A DNA stretch of 35,051 nucleotides, taken from the NCBI GenBank assembly GCA_046727855.1, contig JBKPDL010000191.1:1-35051 (forward strand), written 5' to 3'. The notes beneath the pieces were generated by a model that ran no database searches, was not told where the DNA came from, and saw only the letters and a program-made list of their open reading frames with translations. The DNA is from DASPWV01 sp046727855. GTDB lineage: Bacteria; Acidobacteriota; Vicinamibacteria; Vicinamibacterales; UBA2999. The position numbers were made by a program, and so were the translations under genes. Below are positions 30,977-35,051 of this stretch, piece by piece; position 1 is the first letter of the stretch; every line of letters starts with the position of its first letter.

Positions 30977-32530
30977 TCAGCGCAACGGCGGTGTAGTTGG
31001 CGGCGGGCGCCGGTGATGCGTGGCTTGTTCGTAGCCGTAGGCGAGCTTGATCAGTGTCGGCTCTGACCAGGCGCGGCCGAAAAACGTGATGCCTGCCGGC
31101 AACAATCCGCCGCGCGTGTATCCCATCGGAACCTGGATGGCGGGAAACCCCGTCGTCGGCGAAAAGAATTGACTGTTGTCGCCGTGCGGCGTGTTGAGAT
31201 CGCCAATCAAGCGCGGCGGATTGCTCCACGTGGGGTACACGAACGCGTCCAGCTTCAGCGCCTCCATGGTTTTGCTCACGGCCGCGCGAACTTGATCGCG
31301 ATACTCCGTTTCCGCTTTGCACGCGGCGCTCTCGGGACCGTTTTCCGCGCCCTGCTCCGCCTGCTCCAATCGGCGTTGCACCGTCGGATGAAACCGTCCG
31401 CTCTTCACGATCTCCGCGAGACTGTGTACGGGCACGCGATCGCCGTGCGCCGCGAGATATCTGTTGATGTCGTACTTGAACCCCATGCAGGGACCGATGC
31501 CTTGGGGGCGGCGAATCTCGTCGAGCCCCTCGACGCGTGCCGGATCGACGACAGTGGCGCCGGCGCGCTTGAGATCCTGAACGGCGTTCACGAAAACCTG
31601 GACGACCTCAGCGTCCGTGGTGTCACGCTCGTACGCCTGTCGCAAGACACCGATGCGTGCGCCGCGCAAGCCGTCGCGCACGAGCGCCGCCGCGTAATCC
31701 TCACGTGGACGTCCACGCGCCGCAGTGGTGACCGGATCATCCGGATCGTCGCCGACGACGACCTGAAAGACGGCAACTGCGTCGGCGAGGGTTCGCGCTA
31801 TCGGGCCCGCGATGTCCGCCAGTAGATTCAGCGGCATCACCCCGGCACGGCTCGTCAGCCCCATCGTCGATCGAATGCCAGCCAGCGCCTGATGCGACGA
31901 CGGCCCGCGGATCGAGTTGCCCGTGTCCGAGCCGAGTCCCGCGGCGCCAAAGCTGGCCGCGATCGCTGCTGCGGTGCCGCCGCTCGATCCTGCGGTCACG
32001 CGATCGAGCGCATAAGGATTCTTCGTATAACCCGGGAGAATCGAACTCACCGTCTCGTAGGGCGTGAACGCCCACTCCGCCATGTTCGATTTGGCGAGCA
32101 CAATCGCGCCGGCCTCTTTGATCCGCCTGACCTGAAACACGTCCTTGTTGGAGACGAAACCCGCGAGGGCAAGCGAACCGTTTGCGCTCTGCAAGCCAAT
32201 GGTTTCGAAATTGTCCTTGACGATCATCGGCACGCAGTGGAGTGGCCCGGCGAATCCATTGGATGACGCTCTCCGATCGAGATCATCCGCCTGCTTCAGC
32301 GCGTCGGTGTTGACGACCACGATCGCGTTGATGGCTGGGCCGTTCTTGTCATACGCCTCGATGCGCCGCAAATAGCGCTCGACGAGCGCGCGGCATGTGA
32401 CGCGACCGGCCTTGAGCGCCTCGTGAATCCGCGCGATGGTCGTTTCTTCCACCTGAAAGGGCGGCGGTGTCTGCGCCTGAGAAATCGACAGCATACTGAC
32501 GAAGCCGATGAGGACAACCGCACGTTTCAC
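30977..32530 (-). CDS. Exported amidase (amidase-signature family)
   Basis: A protein of 517 residues with a GTG start and signal peptide (MKRAVVLIGFVSMLSISQAQ), so it is periplasmic. The Ser-cisSer-Lys machinery is present: Lys in MIVKDNFE, the glycine/serine stretch TAGSSGGTAAAIAA and cis-Ser/nucleophile in GSDTGNSIRGPSS (usually GTDTGGSIRGPAS). It hydrolyses a carboxamide of unknown nature. Its stop is 2 bases before the GTG of the membrane-protein gene, so the two probably form an operon. A truncated gene begins divergently 48 bases upstream. Confidence 0.94.
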   Translation of the reverse strand: MKRAVVLIGFVSMLSISQAQTPPPFQVEETTIARIHEALKAGRVTCRALVERYLRRIEAYDKNGPAINAIVVVNTDALKQADDLDRRASSNGFAGPLHCVPMIVKDNFETIGLQSANGSLALAGFVSNKDVFQVRRIKEAGAIVLAKSNMAEWAFTPYETVSSILPGYTKNPYALDRVTAGSSGGTAAAIAASFGAAGLGSDTGNSIRGPSSHQALAGIRSTMGLTSRAGVMPLNLLADIAGPIARTLADAVAVFQVVVGDDPDDPVTTAARGRPREDYAAALVRDGLRGARIGVLRQAYERDTTDAEVVQVFVNAVQDLKRAGATVVDPARVEGLDEIRRPQGIGPCMGFKYDINRYLAAHGDRVPVHSLAEIVKSGRFHPTVQRRLEQAEQGAENGPESAACKAETEYRDQVRAAVSKTMEALKLDAFVYPTWSNPPRLIGDLNTPHGDNSQFFSPTTGFPAIQVPMGYTRGGLLPAGITFFGRAWSEPTLIKLAYGYEQATHHRRPPPTTPPLR

Positions 32531-32578
32531 GCGCCCATGATAAGGCAGCGTCGCGATTCGGGTTAGGATTCCACCGTG

Positions 32579-32752
32579 ATGCGCATGCTTCTCGCTGCAT
32601 TTTCAGTGTTGCTGCTGCAACCCGTCGCGTTCGAGCACAGGGTGATTCCACTATCGAACTCCAGTCCAAGTGCGTCCCGGTTGGTGAACGCACGCCTTAG
32701 ACCGTTATGCGGCCACAGACGTGAATTTTGTACGCGTTGTGGACCCGCATAA
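32579..32752 (+). pseudogene. 5' remnant of an exported-protein gene, cut by the composite repeat
   Basis: ATG at 32579 opens MRMLLAAFSVLLLQPVAFEHRV, a good signal peptide plus a few mature residues. At 32697 the frame runs into the 104-bp repeat and ends at a stop inside it. The N-terminus looks real, but the body of the gene is missing, so this is probably a gene truncated when the repeat and the genes to its right were joined here. No family is recognisable from the 39 residues left. A GTG one codon upstream is also possible. Confidence 0.5.
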
Positions 32753-32800
32753 CGGTCTACGGCGCGCGGAGCGCGCCAAGCCAACAACAAGAACTAGCCA
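32697..32800 (-). repeat. 104-bp composite repeat, copy 2
   Basis: Near-identical to 6103-6206 (two differences, at 32717-32718). It contains the 14-bp-arm hairpin and the GGCGCGC/GCGCGCC stem. It ends 33 bases from the stop of the minus-strand haloperoxidase-like gene and overlaps the truncated frame on its other side. The sharp end of identity at 32800 (6206 in copy 1) marks the element border. Confidence 0.85.
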
Positions 32801-32833
32801 TCAAACGAATTGACTACTCCTTGCGGAATTCAG

Positions 32834-34222
32834 TCAGTGCACAGGACGTAGGTAGAGATTGGCGGCGCGCTTCCCGATTTTCCGACCATATTCGGTCCCT
32901 TCTTCGACCGACTTGCGGAAGTGAAACCCGATGAGGATGCGCGAATACGCGTTCTCGACCGCCGCCTGAGAGAAGCTGGTATACGAGCGGAATACCGGTG
33001 TCGCATCGCTGCAGGTGCTACCCGCAGGCAGCGTCGCGCCACAGTCCCGGAAGCTGATCTCGTCGGTGCCGAAGAACTGCTTTAACACTTCGGCAGCCGC
33101 CCCACCTTCAATCGCGTGACCCGAGGCGTAGTCCTGGTTCGGAGGAGTCGGGCGAAACGGTGTCCATGTCGGGTCACCGACAGTATCTGGATTGCCGTCC
33201 GTGTCTCCTGTCTGAATAGCGGTGACCGGTCGCCAGTAGTTGTAGTGGTTCTTGGAATCGACCATGGCGACATAACCGTCCGCAAGCGCCATGTTGAGCA
33301 GCCCGAACAGCCGGGCGTTCTCCCAGAGTGTGAGTCCCTGGTCAGCGGAAACGCTTCTCGCAATCCGGTTCCACTTCAGCGGGGAGCTTTCCCACCAGAA
33401 GAGGGCGATTTCGGTTTCGTCGGCAGTGCGTGCGCTGGGAGTAGTCACGTCATCGCCGCCGAGAGATTTCACTTCGTTGAAGTCAGCCGTGTACTTCTGC
33501 CTGTCCACCGCATAAGGCGGCCCCGGGCGGAACTGTGAGCTGTGGTGCAGGACGAAGGGGATGACGTTTTGCCACACCTCAAAGACGATGAACGGGGTCC
33601 CCGGCGTGCATTGATACTCCCCGGGATTGGTATCCTGCGGGCACGCGACGTTGAGAAATGGCCCAACCGCGCCGTCTTCCGCCCTCAGGCCGAGAATAGC
33701 GGCAGCAGCGGCCCGTCCAACCACCATACCCTGCGCCTTGGCCTCGCCATCGGGGATCGCGGCGAGCGCCGCTGTATAAGCGGCTTCGACGCTTGCTACG
33801 CCTGCATCGATGCACGCTTGAGTGTGGAGCTCGAGAGGCAGTTGAGCGATGAGCGGGACCAGCACATCTCGCGCCGCCGCAGCAACTGCCGCATTAGGAG
33901 AAGCGCCCGCCTCCGCCTGCACATCGAAAGCGTACGGGCGAGAGCGACGGTCTATAGCATTGAGCGCATCGTGGATGGCGACGTGCATCATCGCGTAGAT
34001 GCGCGATTCGTGGAGTGGGTTGTTGAGGGGGGCGAGGCACGCCTCGGTGGCAGCTATACCGGCATTTGCGTTCCAGATGGTGACTGCATCGCCGCCCGCG
34101 GCAGCGAAGGCTCGCTCACCTTCCGCAGCCATGTACGGCACCCATGCGACAGCAATCAATGACGTCAATAGCCCGAGAAGGGTCACAGCGCTGATCGACC
34201 GTTTGGTTGTTTGGATCTTCAT
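32834..34222 (-). CDS. Exported vanadium-dependent haloperoxidase / PAP2-superfamily protein
   Basis: A protein of 462 residues. GGAGGA 6 bases upstream supports the ATG at 34222, which starts a long signal peptide (RSISAVTLLGLLTSLIAVAWVPYMAAEG). The all-helical body has the oxyanion site of the PAP2/vanadium-peroxidase superfamily: Lys/Arg in PLKWNRIARS, SGH in DYASGHAIEGG and RILIGFHFRKSVEEG, where R and H bind vanadate or phosphate. Length and the AMMHVAIHDALNAIDRR segment fit the vanadium-chloroperoxidase-like branch more than lipid phosphatases, but the sequence alone does not settle haloperoxidase against phosphatase activity. Four or more cysteines in the mature part may form disulfides. 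Confidence 0.88.
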   Translation of the reverse strand: MKIQTTKRSISAVTLLGLLTSLIAVAWVPYMAAEGERAFAAAGGDAVTIWNANAGIAATEACLAPLNNPLHESRIYAMMHVAIHDALNAIDRRSRPYAFDVQAEAGASPNAAVAAAARDVLVPLIAQLPLELHTQACIDAGVASVEAAYTAALAAIPDGEAKAQGMVVGRAAAAAILGLRAEDGAVGPFLNVACPQDTNPGEYQCTPGTPFIVFEVWQNVIPFVLHHSSQFRPGPPYAVDRQKYTADFNEVKSLGGDDVTTPSARTADETEIALFWWESSPLKWNRIARSVSADQGLTLWENARLFGLLNMALADGYVAMVDSKNHYNYWRPVTAIQTGDTDGNPDTVGDPTWTPFRPTPPNQDYASGHAIEGGAAAEVLKQFFGTDEISFRDCGATLPAGSTCSDATPVFRSYTSFSQAAVENAYSRILIGFHFRKSVEEGTEYGRKIGKRAANLYLRPVH

Positions 34223-34510
34223 GGTTCGTCCTCCACTTTTCCTATCAAATTCGTCAGAGCGAGCTCTACAGCACGTCCGGAAAAAAGGAAGACCCGCTCC
34301 CGGCGGCCGCTCTTCCCCAACGTCCAGAACTGCACTGAAGTGCACGACGCCGCTTTTCAGGACCACGCCCCTGTTGCCCACAGGCCTGACGTGGACGGCG
34401 CAAACAGCTTCTTCACTGGAGACCTCCGTTTCGCTTCGCCTTCCGTCCCCATGCCGCGCAAGACGGAACGGGCGGTCCCGGTCAGGTGCAGCGACTGGTT
34501 CCCCTTCTGC
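34223..34510. other. Gap between the haloperoxidase-like gene and its upstream neighbour
   Basis: Apart from the GGAGGA ribosome-binding site at the left end, I see no gene, repeat copy or clear promoter here. It should hold the promoter of the minus-strand haloperoxidase gene. Confidence 0.5.
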
Positions 34511-35051
34511 TCACGGGATGTAATTCAACTCCTCCGGCAGCGGCCCCTGGATCGGCACCTCGAAGAACCGCGCCGGTTCCGGGTGAATGATCGTCTCGCC
34601 GTCCGAGACGAAGAAAATCGCGATCTGGGCCTGCGCCCCCAACGAGATCTCGCGGAAGGCGACGACGCCGGTACTGACCAGGAACAGATGCGCGCTCATA
34701 GGCAGGGACGGGATCTCGGCACGGGCCAGGTCGTGGCGGTAGTACAAGGTCCGGTCGGCGAGGTCGCCCGCACGCAGAATGGCGGTCGTATTCGGGTTGG
34801 CGGCGCCCAAGTCCCCCTTTGCGAACTGATAAATCACCGACTTGGCAGGCACGCCCGGTAGCGGTGCCCTCCGGAGGTGGGGCGCATAGGCGACGGGGCT
34901 GCCGGCTTGCGAGACCCATTCCATGTTTTCGAGTAGCTCCTGGATCGCCATGGCCCCGGACACATTGTTGCTCACCGGTGACTGGATGACCTGTGTCGTG
35001 CCATCGGCCAAGCTAACCGTGAGCGGGACGCCGTCCCGGAGGGGCAGGTTC
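34511..35051 (-). CDS. C-terminal part of a probable secreted alpha/beta-hydrolase (cut by window edge)
   Basis: The frame is open to the right edge, giving about 178 residues; the TTG at 35011 is not needed as a start. The piece has MAIQELLENMEWVSQAGSP, APHLRRAPLPGVPAKSVIYQFAKGDLGAANPNTTAIL and FFEVPIQGPLPEEL. The SVIYQFAKGD..NPNTTAILRA pattern resembles the strand and loop that carry the acid residue in large secreted lipase-like hydrolases; this is a weak, memory-based comparison. Signal peptide and nucleophile would be outside the window. Same strand as the haloperoxidase gene, 288 bases upstream. Confidence 0.6.
   Translation of the reverse strand, partial: NLPLRDGVPLTVSLADGTTQVIQSPVSNNVSGAMAIQELLENMEWVSQAGSPVAYAPHLRRAPLPGVPAKSVIYQFAKGDLGAANPNTTAILRAGDLADRTLYYRHDLARAEIPSLPMSAHLFLVSTGVVAFREISLGAQAQIAIFFVSDGETIIHPEPARFFEVPIQGPLPEELNYIP

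Noticed and set aside
32697..32757. Integron attC site (GTTATGC and GCATAAC at the hairpin arms, 3' of genes)
   Set aside because: In attC the AAC-ending core is on the left and GTT-starting core on the right; here the order is reversed. No integrase gene or attI-like site is present. The gene-end position is still noted as a finding.

Overview
The window is high-GC bacterial DNA that most likely comes from an acidobacterium, probably of the Vicinamibacteria type. The pointers are a secreted protein with the VWFA-related acidobacterial domain (25711-27630), many exported amidohydrolases and S9/M28 peptidases, and dispersed intergenic palindromes. This is inference from protein content; no rRNA or other taxonomic marker gene is present. 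I saw no tRNA, rRNA, CRISPR array or complete transposon.

Layout. The left edge holds the 3' end of metK, then a small secreted Cys-containing protein on the minus strand. Two translationally coupled exported amidohydrolases follow (1120-5228); the first is a two-domain fusion. On the minus strand come an exported VanX-like D-Ala-D-Ala dipeptidase, a composite repeat, and a vapBC toxin-antitoxin pair. From 7129 to 13702 lies an unusual cluster: two divergent alpha/beta-hydrolase esterases, an ATP-grasp ligase, a YbdK/GCS2-type carboxylate-amine ligase, an M29 metallo-aminopeptidase, an inorganic pyrophosphatase and a second ATP-grasp-like protein. It looks like a pathway that makes and trims an unknown amide- or peptide-containing small molecule, and it is the best candidate here for an undescribed system. 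An exported S9 and an exported M28 peptidase follow as a pair (13829-17508).

A histidine operon fills 17522-23984 in the order hisI-G-D-C-B-H-F-A. A 22-codon leader peptide with six histidines in seven consecutive codons precedes it, followed by an intrinsic terminator, which is a classic his attenuator. hisE and a histidinol-phosphate phosphatase are absent. Downstream are a shrunken DUF1801 remnant coupled to a third amidohydrolase, the VWFA-domain protein, a Tat-exported HisC-like aminotransferase, and then minus-strand genes: a GT-C-like membrane protein, an amidase, a vanadium-haloperoxidase/PAP2-like protein and the C-terminal part of a probable secreted hydrolase at the right edge.

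Repeats are a strong theme. A short palindrome related to CGCGGAGCTTNAGCTCCGCG occurs at five or more sites, one of them inside a coding sequence. A 104-bp element is present at 6103-6206 and 32697-32800 with two differences, and a diverged relative lies at 29140-29236; all three sit just 3' of minus-strand genes. A REP-like pair is translated as the N-terminus of a membrane protein. Several intergenic gaps carry short tandem arrays.
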